Below are positions 33,692 to 42,599 of a DNA stretch of 64,000 nucleotides, piece by piece. The position numbers and the translations under genes are program-made. The notes beneath the pieces are model-generated. The model searched no databases and was not told the DNA's origin. It saw only the letters and a program-made list of their open reading frames with translations. The DNA lies in NCBI RefSeq assembly GCF_938028735.1, contig NZ_CALIMF010000015.1:62001-126000 (forward strand). The letters run 5' to 3'. Each line of letters begins with the position of its first letter. Within the stretch, counting starts at the first letter, position 1. The DNA comes from an uncultured Thermanaerothrix sp. (GTDB lineage: Bacteria; Chloroflexota; Anaerolineae; Anaerolineales; Anaerolineaceae).

Positions 33692-36121
33692 CTAGGGGGA
33701 AACATTTGTCCAAGCCTGGAACCAGGCGTTTAGTACAACGGCAGCGGGCTTGCCTCGCACAGAAGGGCTAACATCAGTTGTGTCAACGGCTGGCTGGTAA
33801 CCGCGGGCGACAAGGCCACTAATCCATGGACGCGTGTTGACCGCTGCCGCAATGGCTTGATAAAGCCGCGCTTGCCGATCAAGATCGGGGGATTGCCCGA
33901 GGATAGATCCGTTCCAGATCAGGCGCTCGAAAGTCAAACATCCCTCCTGAGACGTTACGCACCCACTCTGGATGGATTGGGCGCTGGGATAGTTGAGACC
34001 AATCCATATGGGCTTCCCAATTTGTTGGGAGAAAGGTAAGAGCAAGGTGTCCAGGTACTCACCCAGAGCTGCAGTGAGCTGTGTGTCATCCAGGGCGCCA
34101 TCCGTGGGCAGCGTTGAGGCTAAAACATATACTCCATCCATTTGATCCACCCAGGCGGGATGGTTCTGAATTTGCTCCTCAGTGATGGCCCAAATGAGTA
34201 ACCCGGGGAATTTCTGGCGGATTGTCCCAATCAAGTCACGCCAGGCTTCCTCATGATCGCTGAGGAAGTTATCTGATTCCGGCCCACCCAGAATCAGTGC
34301 TTGAGCGCGGGTTTGCATAGCTTTATCTGCCATGTGGAGGATAAAGCGGTGGTATTCGGCCAGCCAAGCGTCTGTACTGCCCGGGTTGTTGCTGAGAGCT
34401 TGGGTAATGGCAAAGGGGTTGATGCGGGGATATAATGCAACATTTAGACCCTGCTGTTGGGCATTGGAAACGAGTGCACTTAGATCTGCACCACTTATGT
34501 CGTTGGCGGGCATATATTCCAGATGAGGTAGAGTGATCGAGGTCAATGACCAGGTAGGGCTCAGAATGACCCAAGTAGCGCTCAGTTCACGGATGCTCTT
34601 AAGTGTGGCGGGAAGGTGAGGGAAACTTATGGGGGAAACATGGGGGGCAAGCTCAACAGCCGCAACAAACGAAGACCGCCATGCAGCATTTTCGGTCGAG
34701 GGGGGTGAATAAGTCCAAGGAATCAGATTGCTCCATCGCTCAACCTGGTGAGTGATTGTATTGCCCCCTTCTGCTGAAATGAGGGGAAGTCCTGCGGCCG
34801 TATTGCCTGCCGTCGAAAGATCATCGGCTAGACCACACTGTTCATTGCGGCAGACGCGATAACTCACATTGCCCAGAGCGCGTTGCGGACTATAAAAGAC
34901 ATACAACCACTGCTGATTTCCTAGTGGCCACATTGGAATAGCCGGTGTCCACGCATATAAACGGAACTGGATGGACACTCGTTCACCTTCCGGAGTTTCA
35001 GCGGGGGTCTTAATGTAGAGCGTAAGCGGATTTGTCTCCGAACCGTCCATACGCCAGGTTTCGATCTGGTCGTTGATAGTGATATCATGGTCAGGCACAA
35101 TTAGCTGACGGACCTTGAAACTGCCATCGGCCGCATGTTCGGCATTCCAGAAACCATCTCCCAGCGTGTATTTATAACGCAGGTCGGTGCCTTCAGGTAA
35201 GCTGAGGGTAAAGGTGTAACGCCCATCATCAAGCAGAGAAAGGAGAGGGGCACGGGAAGCTAGAACACTCAATCCACCTTCTAGATCGGCGAAAGTATTG
35301 CCAAGGCTACGAAGATTGCCGACGATTCGCATGGGTAAACCACGAATATGTTCGGGGGGTGGTTGTACTACAAAGGTGACGTTGACTAACCGAGCTGGCT
35401 GAAGAGCAATCTGCGCTGGGGTCACAGCGTTAGTGGCGATGACTGCCTCTTGCTGAAAAGCATGATACGATCCTTCAATAGGGAGGACCACTAAGTTGTG
35501 TTTTCCATTGGGCAGGTTTTCTAAGGTAAACGTACCATCTGAGGCGGTGTATGTTTGAATACCAGCCATGCACACCAGTGCATCCGCTATAGGCGTATGC
35601 GTTGTTGCATCGAACACCTGACCAACCAATCTACCACTTTCTGTGACTGGGTTACTGCCCTGCCAAGCAACAACGCGGTCCTCAATGATTGCCGGGGCGC
35701 GTGCTACCGCCAGACGGTAACGCACAGGTTGTCCATAAGGATTACGCTCAATTTGGGGGATGATCTCCTGGTGTAGGTAACGGTAACGTATCACACTTCC
35801 CGCAGGAAACCCTAATTCTAAGGCATAAAAATGCTCTCCTATGGGCTTCATTGTGTGCCGCTGGGAGTTCAACGCTGTGCCTGTGACTTCGTCCACGACT
35901 TCTAAAATGACATCCCCGCTGGAGGTGGTGGCGGGGACGGTAACTTGAAAGGTAATAGGGACAAGAGGTGGGGCGGTTAGGGCAGAAGTAGATGAGGTGG
36001 GGGTGGGTTGAGAGAAGGTGAAGGTCTGACAGGCAGTTAATAAGCTTAATACAGCCACCAGGGTGAGCCCAACGTAAAGACGATGGAAAGAGTGGCGCTT
36101 GCGGAAGAAACGATGGCTCAT
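33692..36121 (-). CDS. Large lipoprotein with CBM/starch-binding-like domains and a barrel-like C-terminus
   Basis: An 809-residue secreted lipoprotein. Residues 1-31 are a signal with lipobox LLTA-C31, then a Pro/Thr/Ser linker. Next come a CBM-like beta domain (about 45-140), a carboxypeptidase-regulatory-like Ig domain (about 155-240, GQVFDATTHTPIADALV), further CBM20/48-like domains (about 245-440, with RYKYTLGDGFWNAEHA), and a C-terminal 340 residues that look like a TIM barrel (WVILSPTW, ALILGGPESDNF, GKPIWIGLNYPS). The last part recalls glycoside-hydrolase-like domains, but I cannot name catalytic residues. ATG at 36121 has AAGGA upstream and is preferred over 36157. Likely an extracellular carbohydrate-binding or degrading protein. 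Confidence 0.75.
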   Translation of the reverse strand: MSHRFFRKRHSFHRLYVGLTLVAVLSLLTACQTFTFSQPTPTSSTSALTAPPLVPITFQVTVPATTSSGDVILEVVDEVTGTALNSQRHTMKPIGEHFYALELGFPAGSVIRYRYLHQEIIPQIERNPYGQPVRYRLAVARAPAIIEDRVVAWQGSNPVTESGRLVGQVFDATTHTPIADALVCMAGIQTYTASDGTFTLENLPNGKHNLVVLPIEGSYHAFQQEAVIATNAVTPAQIALQPARLVNVTFVVQPPPEHIRGLPMRIVGNLRSLGNTFADLEGGLSVLASRAPLLSLLDDGRYTFTLSLPEGTDLRYKYTLGDGFWNAEHAADGSFKVRQLIVPDHDITINDQIETWRMDGSETNPLTLYIKTPAETPEGERVSIQFRLYAWTPAIPMWPLGNQQWLYVFYSPQRALGNVSYRVCRNEQCGLADDLSTAGNTAAGLPLISAEGGNTITHQVERWSNLIPWTYSPPSTENAAWRSSFVAAVELAPHVSPISFPHLPATLKSIRELSATWVILSPTWSLTSITLPHLEYMPANDISGADLSALVSNAQQQGLNVALYPRINPFAITQALSNNPGSTDAWLAEYHRFILHMADKAMQTRAQALILGGPESDNFLSDHEEAWRDLIGTIRQKFPGLLIWAITEEQIQNHPAWVDQMDGVYVLASTLPTDGALDDTQLTAALGEYLDTLLLPFSQQIGKPIWIGLNYPSAQSIQSGCVTSQEGCLTFERLIWNGSILGQSPDLDRQARLYQAIAAAVNTRPWISGLVARGYQPAVDTTDVSPSVRGKPAAVVLNAWFQAWTNVSP

Positions 36122-36190
36122 GAGAATTATTCCTTCTAAAAACAAAATTATGGACAAGCAAGACCTGAGTTCACGCCTGCGTTTCTTGAT

Positions 36191-36658
36191 TCAACTCGTT
36201 CCAGGGGGGAACTTTTCTTCTTGGGCTTTTTCGCGTTGAAACTGTTGGCGAATTTCATCCAGACGATTGGCCAGACTGCCTAGAACTCCGTTCACAAAGC
36301 GAGGAGTGCTATCGGAGCCAAAGGTTTTGGCCAGCTCGATGGCCTCATTGATGGCTACTTTCACTGGCGTGCATCCGGCAACTGCAAATTCCCACAAAGC
36401 GATGCGCAGGATATTGCGATCAATGACCGAAATCTGGTCTAATGGCCATTCGGGCGCGTGTTGCGCGATATATCGATCAAGTTTGTCTATTATGGGATAA
36501 ACACCGAAGACAATTTGACGACTAAACTCTGCCAGCTCGGGTTCAAGGTGTTCTTCAGCCAAGCGCTGTTCAAGCGCTTGCCCAGGCGTGTGTTGGGTAA
36601 GGTCGCATTCGTAAAGAACTTGAAGCGCGATGCTGCGAGCTTTGGTTCGCTGCTTCAT
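36191..36658 (-). CDS. nusB: Transcription antitermination factor NusB
   Basis: A 155-residue all-helical protein with the NusB pattern: KARSIALQVLYECDLT at the start, IDKLDRYIAQHAPEWPLDQISVIDRNILRIALWEF in the middle and VAINEAIELAKTFGSDSTPRFVNGVLGSL near the end. NusB with NusE forms the antitermination complex on rRNA operons. The last 15 residues are polar and dispensable. It sits 18 bases after the Asp23-family gene, a gene order common in Firmicutes and Chloroflexota. Confidence 0.95.
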   Translation of the reverse strand: MKQRTKARSIALQVLYECDLTQHTPGQALEQRLAEEHLEPELAEFSRQIVFGVYPIIDKLDRYIAQHAPEWPLDQISVIDRNILRIALWEFAVAGCTPVKVAINEAIELAKTFGSDSTPRFVNGVLGSLANRLDEIRQQFQREKAQEEKFPPGTS

Positions 36659-36676
36659 ATGTAGCTAGGCGTGTGT

Positions 36677-37015
36677 CTAATACTGGATATCTTCAATGTG
36701 AACATTGACCCTTCCGACTTCCATACCCACCATTTCTGTGATAGCGCGCGCTACCTGAGCCTGAATGTTGCGCGCTACTTCACGCACATTGACCTCACGG
36801 TTTAGGATGACAAAGATGTCAATATAGATTTTGCCATCCTCTACGTCAATTTTGACTCCCTCGCTAACGCCGCGATCGAATAAGCGATTGACCTCGCCAG
36901 GATGCGCGGCAAGGCGATTAACACCGGGAACGCCCAAGGTCGTTAAACGGGCAATGGTAACCAGTACTTCAGGAGCAACTGTAGTTTTTCCGGGGGGGCG
37001 ACTATGCGCTACCAT
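36677..37015 (-). CDS. Asp23/Gls24-family protein
   Basis: A 112-residue protein of the Asp23/Gls24 (DUF322) family: VLVTIARLTTLGVPGVNRLAAHPGE, GVKIDVEDGKIYIDIFVI, and a C-terminal NIQAQVARAITEMVGMEVGRVNVHIEDIQY. These proteins are linked to the cell envelope and stress, and often lie before nusB; the exact role is not settled. GGAGG precedes the ATG by four bases. A TATAAT on the minus strand at 37048-37053 lies upstream, without a clear -35 box. Confidence 0.92.
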   Translation of the reverse strand: MVAHSRPPGKTTVAPEVLVTIARLTTLGVPGVNRLAAHPGEVNRLFDRGVSEGVKIDVEDGKIYIDIFVILNREVNVREVARNIQAQVARAITEMVGMEVGRVNVHIEDIQY

Positions 37016-37343
37016 CCTGCCTCCAGATTGGAAACGATTTTCATGATTATTATAACCTCAAAGCTCAATTGCCCGGTATGAAGATCCGTCTGACCTAGAT
37101 TCTGATCTTTTTAGGCCACAGGACATTCCTTGTGAGGCGTGTACGTAAGCATTTTATCGGCTGTGTCGAATACACAACCAAACTTTTGATAGTGTGGGTT
37201 GACATAATACGGTCGGTGGCGTTTAATAAACTCTGGCTTTCCTAAAATCATTGCTTTGAGTAGACCTAGAGTATACAACAGGAAGCGAACTGTTATTTCG
37301 TATAGCCATTATCAACCAAAGTAAGAACAATAACCTAAAATAC
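37016..37343. other. Intergenic region between the asp23 and gntK genes
   Basis: A 328-base divergent region. It contains the asp23-nusB -10 box near 37048, a short imperfect inverted repeat (37082-37112, AAGATC and GATCTT, followed by TTT on the plus strand) and the possible small frame described at 37111-37251. The plus-strand side just before gntK is AT-rich (CCTAAAATACATG). Confidence 0.5.
37111..37251 (-). CDS. Possible 46-residue protein
   Basis: A minus-strand frame from ATG 37251 to TAA 37111 encodes 46 residues. It begins MILGKPEFIKRHRPYYVNPH, and the remaining residues hold two cysteines and end CPVA. The amino-acid composition (aromatic, charged, few rare residues) looks coding. 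There is no Shine-Dalgarno, and I know no homologue. It could be a true small gene reading towards asp23, or the remnant of a longer one. Confidence 0.27.
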   Translation of the reverse strand: MILGKPEFIKRHRPYYVNPHYQKFGCVFDTADKMLTYTPHKECPVA

Positions 37344-37844
37344 ATGAAAGCACCGCGGTTTTTTATCATTATGGGAGTGGCCGGCAGTGGTAAAACCACG
37401 ATTGGGCGGGCTTTAGCTGCCGCTCTTGGGTGGGAATTTTATGATGGGGATGATTTTCATCCCCCTGAAAACATTGCCAAAATGGCCGCGGGCATCCCCC
37501 TGGACGATGTAGATCGTCTCCCATGGTTGTATTCCCTGCGTGATATCATTGCTTCTCGCTTGAACCAAGAGAGAGCGTTAGTTTTAGCCTGCTCTGCACT
37601 TAAAGAGCGTTACCGCCAAATCTTATTGAGTGGGAATGAGGGCGGGCAGGTTGTGTATCTCAAGGGCAGTTATGAGTTGATCCATTCACGGATGGTGGAG
37701 CGTTCCGGTCATTTTATGAAACCCGAGCTGCTTCAAAGTCAATTCGAGACACTGGAAGAGCCAATTAATGCTGTAATTGTAGATGTAAGTCGCTCGGTTG
37801 ATGAGATTGTGAGCGATATCCTTGCCACATGTTTTGTGCCGTGA
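37344..37844 (+). CDS. gntK: Gluconokinase, GntK family
   Basis: A 166-residue P-loop kinase: MGVAGSGKTTIGRALAAALGWEFYDGDDFHPPENIAKMAAGIPLDD contains both the Walker A loop (residues 11-19) and the GDDFHP motif diagnostic of thermoresistant-type gluconokinases. ALVLACSALKERYRQIL and MKPELLQSQFETLEEP are also conserved. It phosphorylates gluconate to 6-phosphogluconate. There is no ribosome-binding site before the ATG. No other gluconate gene is nearby, so it appears monocistronic. Confidence 0.93.
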   Translation: MKAPRFFIIMGVAGSGKTTIGRALAAALGWEFYDGDDFHPPENIAKMAAGIPLDDVDRLPWLYSLRDIIASRLNQERALVLACSALKERYRQILLSGNEGGQVVYLKGSYELIHSRMVERSGHFMKPELLQSQFETLEEPINAVIVDVSRSVDEIVSDILATCFVP

Positions 37845-38180
37845 GTTAACTTTGGCAAGGATTGGCTCAGGGTGAGTTGAGCAGATTTTTAGGGGGAAAT
37901 TTCTCGTATCTTATGGCAATTGATTGCAGAACCGTCAGATTAGCCTGGGGGCGAGGGGCATAATTATCGCAATATTATCATGGCAGAACACTATCGGCAT
38001 AGGTGTTCCTTATGCCCTAGATTGCTCGCATGCTAAGGTTGTTCATCCCTTACTACCTCTAGTAGAAATTCGACTGTAAAGCTCTAAGAGGCTTGTGAGT
38101 GAGTTAATTTCACCTTTATATTCATCTTCCATAATGAGCTGATAACAGGTAAAATGTTATTGTAATGAAAGGAAATCCGC
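37845..38180. other. Intergenic region upstream of the BTAD regulator
   Basis: 336 bases with no gene or RNA I can identify. It is AT-rich near its right end, where the promoter candidate at 38093-38122 lies. No strong hairpin follows gntK. Confidence 0.4.
38093..38122 (+). promoter_or_regulatory. Candidate promoter of the BTAD regulator gene
   Basis: TTGTGA (38093-38098) and TATATT (38117-38122) are separated by 18 bases, about 58 bases before the start codon. Both boxes differ from consensus, so support is moderate at best. Confidence 0.35.
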
Positions 38181-41100
38181 ATGCAAGCGGAGGAATCCAC
38201 CCGCCCGAGTCTAGTTGTCTACCTTTTTGGGCGGCCGGAAGTTTTTCGGGACAACCAACTTTTACCGCCTCTCGCAACGCAAAAAACTCAATCCCTTCTG
38301 GCTTACCTGATCATTCATCGCAATCGCTCTCATCTGCGCGATGAACTCGCCGCACTTTTTTGGGGCGATCGGGACGATGTTCATGCACGCCATTCCTTAA
38401 CCACAGCCTTGTGGCGTATTCGCAGACTGCTGGGCAAGGAATATCTCCTGGCTGATTCAGTTAGCGTGCAATTTGATCCTAATAGCTCATTTTGGCTTGA
38501 CGTAGCCGAGTTTGAGAAACGGGTGAAGAGGTCTTCACATGAACCAGTAGACCTAGCTCTCGCGGTTGATCTATATCGTGGTGACCTGCTTGAAGGGTTT
38601 TATGACGATTGGTGCCTTGAAGAACGTTATTACTTGGAAGCCTTGTATCTGGATGCGTTGAAGCGCCTATTGGATTGGCATGAAGCGCAGGGTAACGCTC
38701 AGGAAGTATTAGTCTACGCACAGAAATACCTTGTTCACGATCCATTAATGCAAAACGTGCACCTTGCAGCGGTGCGTGCCCTTGTCACATTGGGGGATCT
38801 GACTGGGGCACGGCGTCAATGGCAACTCTACTGCGAAACACTCCAGCAAGAACTCCACGCTCTTCCTACCCCCGAAACACTTAAACAAGCGGAAAATCTG
38901 CTGGGCGCATATTTCACGGTTCCGCTATCGCTTGGACCCGTTGGGGTGAAGACCCCGCCACATTGGGATGTTCTTGATCGGCCGCCTTTTGTGGGTCGTG
39001 GGCGTGAGATGAATGCGCTTCAAGCGTGCTGGGAGCAAGCAATCAAAGGGCATGGACATGTAGTTCTCATTAGTGGCGAAGCCGGTGTGGGGAAGACGCG
39101 CTTAACCGAAGAATTTGCTGCTTTGGTGCGTTGGCATGGTGGAGTGGTGGCGCATGGGCGTTGTTACGAGTCGGAGCGCATCTTGCCGCACCAGTTGTTA
39201 ACAGAAATCCTGCAAGAGTTGATCCAGCAGGAGGGGCAATTGTGGCTGGAGCTGCCAATTTGGACACGGAATGAACTGGCGCGCCTTATACCAGAACTGT
39301 ACCTCCCGACCCAATCTGCTCCTCTACCCAGTTCTATGTTGCCAGATCGGCAAGCTATCTTGTTTCATGCAGCGACTATGCTTATCCGTCAGTTTGCATC
39401 TCGCACCCCCTTGTTGGTGGTGCTGGAAGACCTGCACTGGGCAACTGAGACAACCCTTGCTGCGATTCATTACCTAGTGCGGCAGACCTTTGATGTCCCT
39501 GTGCTTTACCTTGCCACATTTCGCCCAGAAGGTGTCCTTCAGACCCATACACTCACCGACACGACCGCCCAATTGGTGCGTGATGGGCTGGCAAAGCACC
39601 TTTTGTTGGAACGACTTCCGATAGAGGCAGTTGCCGATCTGGTCCAGCGCACAATGAATTATAAAGCAGCGGATATAAAGCGCTTATATGAGCACACCCA
39701 AGGGAATGCCTTTTTCACAATTGAAACACTACGTGCTCTTGCTGTAACCCCATTTTCTGAAGGTACTTTGCCTATACCTGATACTGTGCGTGACCTCATT
39801 CAATCACGACTAGGGCGGCTCTCCCCATTAGCCCGCGAATGGATCACCTTTGCAGCGGTTGCAGGGCGTTCTTTTGATCTCGATCTTGTCCGTTGCGCCA
39901 CCGGAGTGGATGAAGATACTGCCCTCGAAGTGGTGGATGAGTTGCTGCAGCGCGGATTTCTATGTGAAGGAAGCGGTGCTACCGGTAGTGATTATGAGTT
40001 CATACACCATCTGGTTCACGAGACAACCTACTTGGGCATTCACCATCGAAAACGGCAGCGGCTACATCGTTTGATTGGAGAGGCAATAGAAAGACTATAT
40101 GGGGACGTTGCTTCGGTATCGGCTGATCTGGCGCACCACTTTGATGCTGGCGGCGAAATGAAGAGAGCTTTGCATTACCACGGTTTGGCAGCGCAGAGGG
40201 CTATATCAGTATTTGCATGGCAAGAAGCGGAGGAGCACTTGAAGCGGATGCTGGGGTTGATAGAGCGATTGGACCCCGGGTGTAATTCTGCAGAATATCT
40301 GCATCGTCGCAGTCAAATACTGATCGATCGAGCCGAACTGTGTTCTCTTCAGGCGCGACTGGAGGAACGCGATGCCCATCTAGAGGCACTAAGGATGCTT
40401 GCCGAGAGCAGTGGCGACGCTTACGTTCGTTTACAAACTAAGGTCCAACGTGCCCGCTATCTGAATCTAGATTCACAATATGAGCAGGCCATCCAAGTGG
40501 CCCAGGAGGGGGTAGTTCTTGCTGACCGTTTACAGGACAAGGCGACTTATTGTCTCCTGCTAACTCAGATTGGTTTTGCTCATTACTTTTTAGGGAATCC
40601 ACGATTGGCTCTGACGGCCCTTGATTCTGCTTTGAGAATGGCGCCGGAAACAGATGATGAGACGCGCAGACACCTCCTTCATATCTTAGGTTACGTGCAT
40701 TTCCATTTAGGCAATTATGGTTGTGCGCTTGCTTATCAGCAAGAGTCTTATACTGCCCATCAAATGATTGGTGATTACAATGGCATGGCTTGGGCTGGCT
40801 TGGATATGGCAGCTACTTTTCAGAAAATGGGACGAATGGCCGAGGCAGAGCAGTGTTTAACCCAGCATCTGAAGTTAGCTCAGCATATCGGCGCTCGCTC
40901 CGCAGAAGGCTATGGCTTGGTTCAGGCGGGCTCTTGGGAATTGTGTCAGGGTCATTATGTAGTTGCGGAAGAAACCTTTCATCAGGCGTTAGCCATCCAG
41001 AAAGGGTTGCGCACTGAACATGGGCGGGTAGCCGCCGAGATCGGCATTGGTTTCTCTTTATACCATCAGGGTGATGCTGTTGCTGCGCAACATTGGCTGG

Positions 41101-41678
41101 AGCAAGCCCTTGAACGGGCGCGTTCAATCCGGCATCGTCGGAGGATAGTGGAAGCGCTTATCGGGCTGGGATTGGTGGCATGTAGTGTCGGCCAATACCA
41201 AATGGCGCACCAGTTCTTAACGGAAGCGGTCGCCGAAGCACAAGTAAGCGAATGCCGCGGAAACCTGGCCGCCGGGTTGGTAGCGTTGGCTTGCGCGGAG
41301 CGTCACCTGGGGAGGCTTTTGCCGGCCCTTGCAAATGCCTTGGAGGCAGTGCAAATTGCCGATGAGATCGCTGTGCCGGTCCTCAAAATGTGGGCCGAGG
41401 TGGAGAGCGGATTGGTTCGACTCGCACAAGGCGATTCTGAACTGGCCTTAGTGCACACTCAGCGTGCAGTAAATCTTATACCTCAGTGTGACGAGAGCTG
41501 GATTGGAACTGAACAGGTTTACCGTGCCCATTCTCGCGCTCTTCGGGCGCTAGGTCATTTTGAGATAGCCAATGAGGTAGATAGTCTTTCCAGTGGCATC
41601 ATTGAAGCCAAAGCGTCTCGGATTCCCCACCCCCAACAACAGCAGCATTACCGTGAATTTGCAAGCCGAGATCCGTGA
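38181..41678 (+). CDS. SARP/BTAD-type transcriptional regulator with AAA ATPase and TPR domains
   Basis: An 1165-residue multidomain regulator. Residues 10-95 are an OmpR/SARP-like winged helix (YLFGRPEVFRDNQLLPP, LLAYLIIHRNRSHLRDELAALFWGD). Residues 100-245 are the bacterial transcriptional activator domain. Residues 265-530 are an AAA/STAND ATPase with ISGEAGVGKTRLTEEFAAL (Walker A) and LLVVLEDLHWA (Walker B). From 640 to the end are many TPR repeats. Such proteins are large signal-integrating activators; targets are unknown. AAAGGA precedes the ATG. A strong terminator follows, so the gene is transcribed alone. Confidence 0.88.
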   Translation: MQAEESTRPSLVVYLFGRPEVFRDNQLLPPLATQKTQSLLAYLIIHRNRSHLRDELAALFWGDRDDVHARHSLTTALWRIRRLLGKEYLLADSVSVQFDPNSSFWLDVAEFEKRVKRSSHEPVDLALAVDLYRGDLLEGFYDDWCLEERYYLEALYLDALKRLLDWHEAQGNAQEVLVYAQKYLVHDPLMQNVHLAAVRALVTLGDLTGARRQWQLYCETLQQELHALPTPETLKQAENLLGAYFTVPLSLGPVGVKTPPHWDVLDRPPFVGRGREMNALQACWEQAIKGHGHVVLISGEAGVGKTRLTEEFAALVRWHGGVVAHGRCYESERILPHQLLTEILQELIQQEGQLWLELPIWTRNELARLIPELYLPTQSAPLPSSMLPDRQAILFHAATMLIRQFASRTPLLVVLEDLHWATETTLAAIHYLVRQTFDVPVLYLATFRPEGVLQTHTLTDTTAQLVRDGLAKHLLLERLPIEAVADLVQRTMNYKAADIKRLYEHTQGNAFFTIETLRALAVTPFSEGTLPIPDTVRDLIQSRLGRLSPLAREWITFAAVAGRSFDLDLVRCATGVDEDTALEVVDELLQRGFLCEGSGATGSDYEFIHHLVHETTYLGIHHRKRQRLHRLIGEAIERLYGDVASVSADLAHHFDAGGEMKRALHYHGLAAQRAISVFAWQEAEEHLKRMLGLIERLDPGCNSAEYLHRRSQILIDRAELCSLQARLEERDAHLEALRMLAESSGDAYVRLQTKVQRARYLNLDSQYEQAIQVAQEGVVLADRLQDKATYCLLLTQIGFAHYFLGNPRLALTALDSALRMAPETDDETRRHLLHILGYVHFHLGNYGCALAYQQESYTAHQMIGDYNGMAWAGLDMAATFQKMGRMAEAEQCLTQHLKLAQHIGARSAEGYGLVQAGSWELCQGHYVVAEETFHQALAIQKGLRTEHGRVAAEIGIGFSLYHQGDAVAAQHWLEQALERARSIRHRRRIVEALIGLGLVACSVGQYQMAHQFLTEAVAEAQVSECRGNLAAGLVALACAERHLGRLLPALANALEAVQIADEIAVPVLKMWAEVESGLVRLAQGDSELALVHTQRAVNLIPQCDESWIGTEQVYRAHSRALRALGHFEIANEVDSLSSGIIEAKASRIPHPQQQQHYREFASRDP

Positions 41679-41724
41679 GTTGAAGGCAAAAAGTAATTTG
41701 ATTGTTTTTTGACACCCCTCTGCT

Positions 41725-41759
41725 AGACTGCTCTTTGAAAGAGCAGTCTTTTCTTTTTT
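41725..41759 (+). terminator. Rho-independent terminator after the BTAD regulator
   Basis: A perfect 12-base inverted repeat, AGACTGCTCTTT (41725-41736) and AAAGAGCAGTCT (41738-41749), is followed by TTTTCTTTTTT. The next gene starts only ten bases beyond it. Confidence 0.88.
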
Positions 41760-41768
41760 GGAGATTAC

Positions 41769-41981
41769 ATGTCTCGCCATATGCAAGAGTCACAACATAC
41801 CTTTGTCGTTCGTTTCTGGTGGGAATGGGAACGGGGTGAATCGACAGATCAGACAATGGGTTGGCGCGGACGCATTCAGCATGTGCAAAGTGGTGAAGGG
41901 ATCACGTTTCGGGAGATGAACCAACTACTTACCTTTATTGAGGGCTATATAACTCCCCTTCCATCACCACCCCGGGATTAA
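41769..41981 (+). CDS. Small protein of unknown function, 70 residues
   Basis: A 70-residue protein with HTFVVRFWWEWERGE, GWRGRIQHVQSGEGITF and a short helix FREMNQLLTFIEGYI. I recall similar short proteins with an FVVR...WRG.I.HVQSGE pattern in Chloroflexota, but none with a known function. The ATG follows GGAG six bases upstream. It begins immediately after the terminator of the large regulator, so its message must come from readthrough or a promoter inside that terminator region. First of a row of four small genes. Confidence 0.65.
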   Translation: MSRHMQESQHTFVVRFWWEWERGESTDQTMGWRGRIQHVQSGEGITFREMNQLLTFIEGYITPLPSPPRD

Positions 41982-42006
41982 ACAAGCCAATGAAAGGAGG
42001 TACAAC

Positions 42007-42189
42007 ACGGGGTTAAGCAAAATCTGGTTTATTACAGATAATGAGGCTCGGTTTGCGAAAAGCGGTGTGCTACATGTACAAGGAAAGGACCAGCGCGGTG
42101 TTTTATCATTTACGCCGCAGGCTGTCCTTCTCTCAAAAATGGAATCTGAATGGAAAGGAGGTAAACGAGAATGGTGCTCTATGTCGTAA
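42007..42189 (+). CDS. Small protein with an apparent ACG start codon
   Basis: A frame of 60 codons from ACG 42007 to TAA 42189 reads GLSKIWFITDNEARFAKSG and then VLHVQGKDQRGVLSFTPQAV. AAAGGAGG (41993-42000) stands six bases before the ACG, the ideal distance, and the sequence has clear coding character. No ATG, GTG or TTG exists near this ribosome-binding site in frame; the next possible starts are GTG 42067 and ATG 42139. Upstream the frame is open to a stop at 41950. Either ACG is used as a start, or an ATG was recently mutated. The end overlaps the next gene by 19 bases. Confidence 0.45.
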   Translation, partial: TGLSKIWFITDNEARFAKSGVLHVQGKDQRGVLSFTPQAVLLSKMESEWKGGKREWCSMS

Positions 42190-42485
42190 AGTGGGACATC
42201 CACCCGGATAAAACCGATGCTTATTTGCAGTGGCTTGGCAATTCAATTCCCCGTACTTTGGCAATTCCAGGCGTGGTTGAATTTCGAGGATATCGTGGAG
42301 CCATTGGCGCGCCGCAGATTGTAGCCACTTATGAGTTTGCGGATATGGCAGCCTGGGCAGCCTGGTATATGACCGAAGATGCGCAGAAGGTATGGACCGA
42401 ATTGCACACCCTAGCCCTGAATGTAGCGGCCGAACTTTGGAATCCATCACCGACTGTACCTACACCCATCCGTCCTGGTGGATGA
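42171..42485 (+). CDS. Antibiotic biosynthesis monooxygenase-like (ABM, dimeric alpha-beta barrel) protein
   Basis: A 104-residue protein beginning VLYVVKWDIHPDKTDAYLQWLGN, followed by GVVEFRGYRGAIGAPQIVATYEFADMAAWAAWYM. That is the strand-helix-strand pattern of small ferredoxin-fold ABM/NIPSNAP domains. Members include monooxygenases of quinone-like substrates and proteins with no known enzyme activity. AAAGGAGG precedes the ATG. It overlaps the preceding ACG-start frame, hinting at translational coupling. A START-like lipid-binding protein is encoded next. Confidence 0.72.
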   Translation: MVLYVVKWDIHPDKTDAYLQWLGNSIPRTLAIPGVVEFRGYRGAIGAPQIVATYEFADMAAWAAWYMTEDAQKVWTELHTLALNVAAELWNPSPTVPTPIRPGG

Positions 42486-42599
42486 GCCCTAGTGTCGAAT
42501 GGCGGAGAGGTAAGAAAACCCGACAGTTTTTCCAGGTTTACCTGTCTGCCGCGAATTCAGAAAAGAATCAGACTATTAAGCTATAAGGAGTGAAAGGCC

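Noticed and set aside
33016-33771. 251-codon plus-strand frame over pckA
   Set aside because: Antisense shadow of pckA; the pckA frame carries all catalytic motifs.
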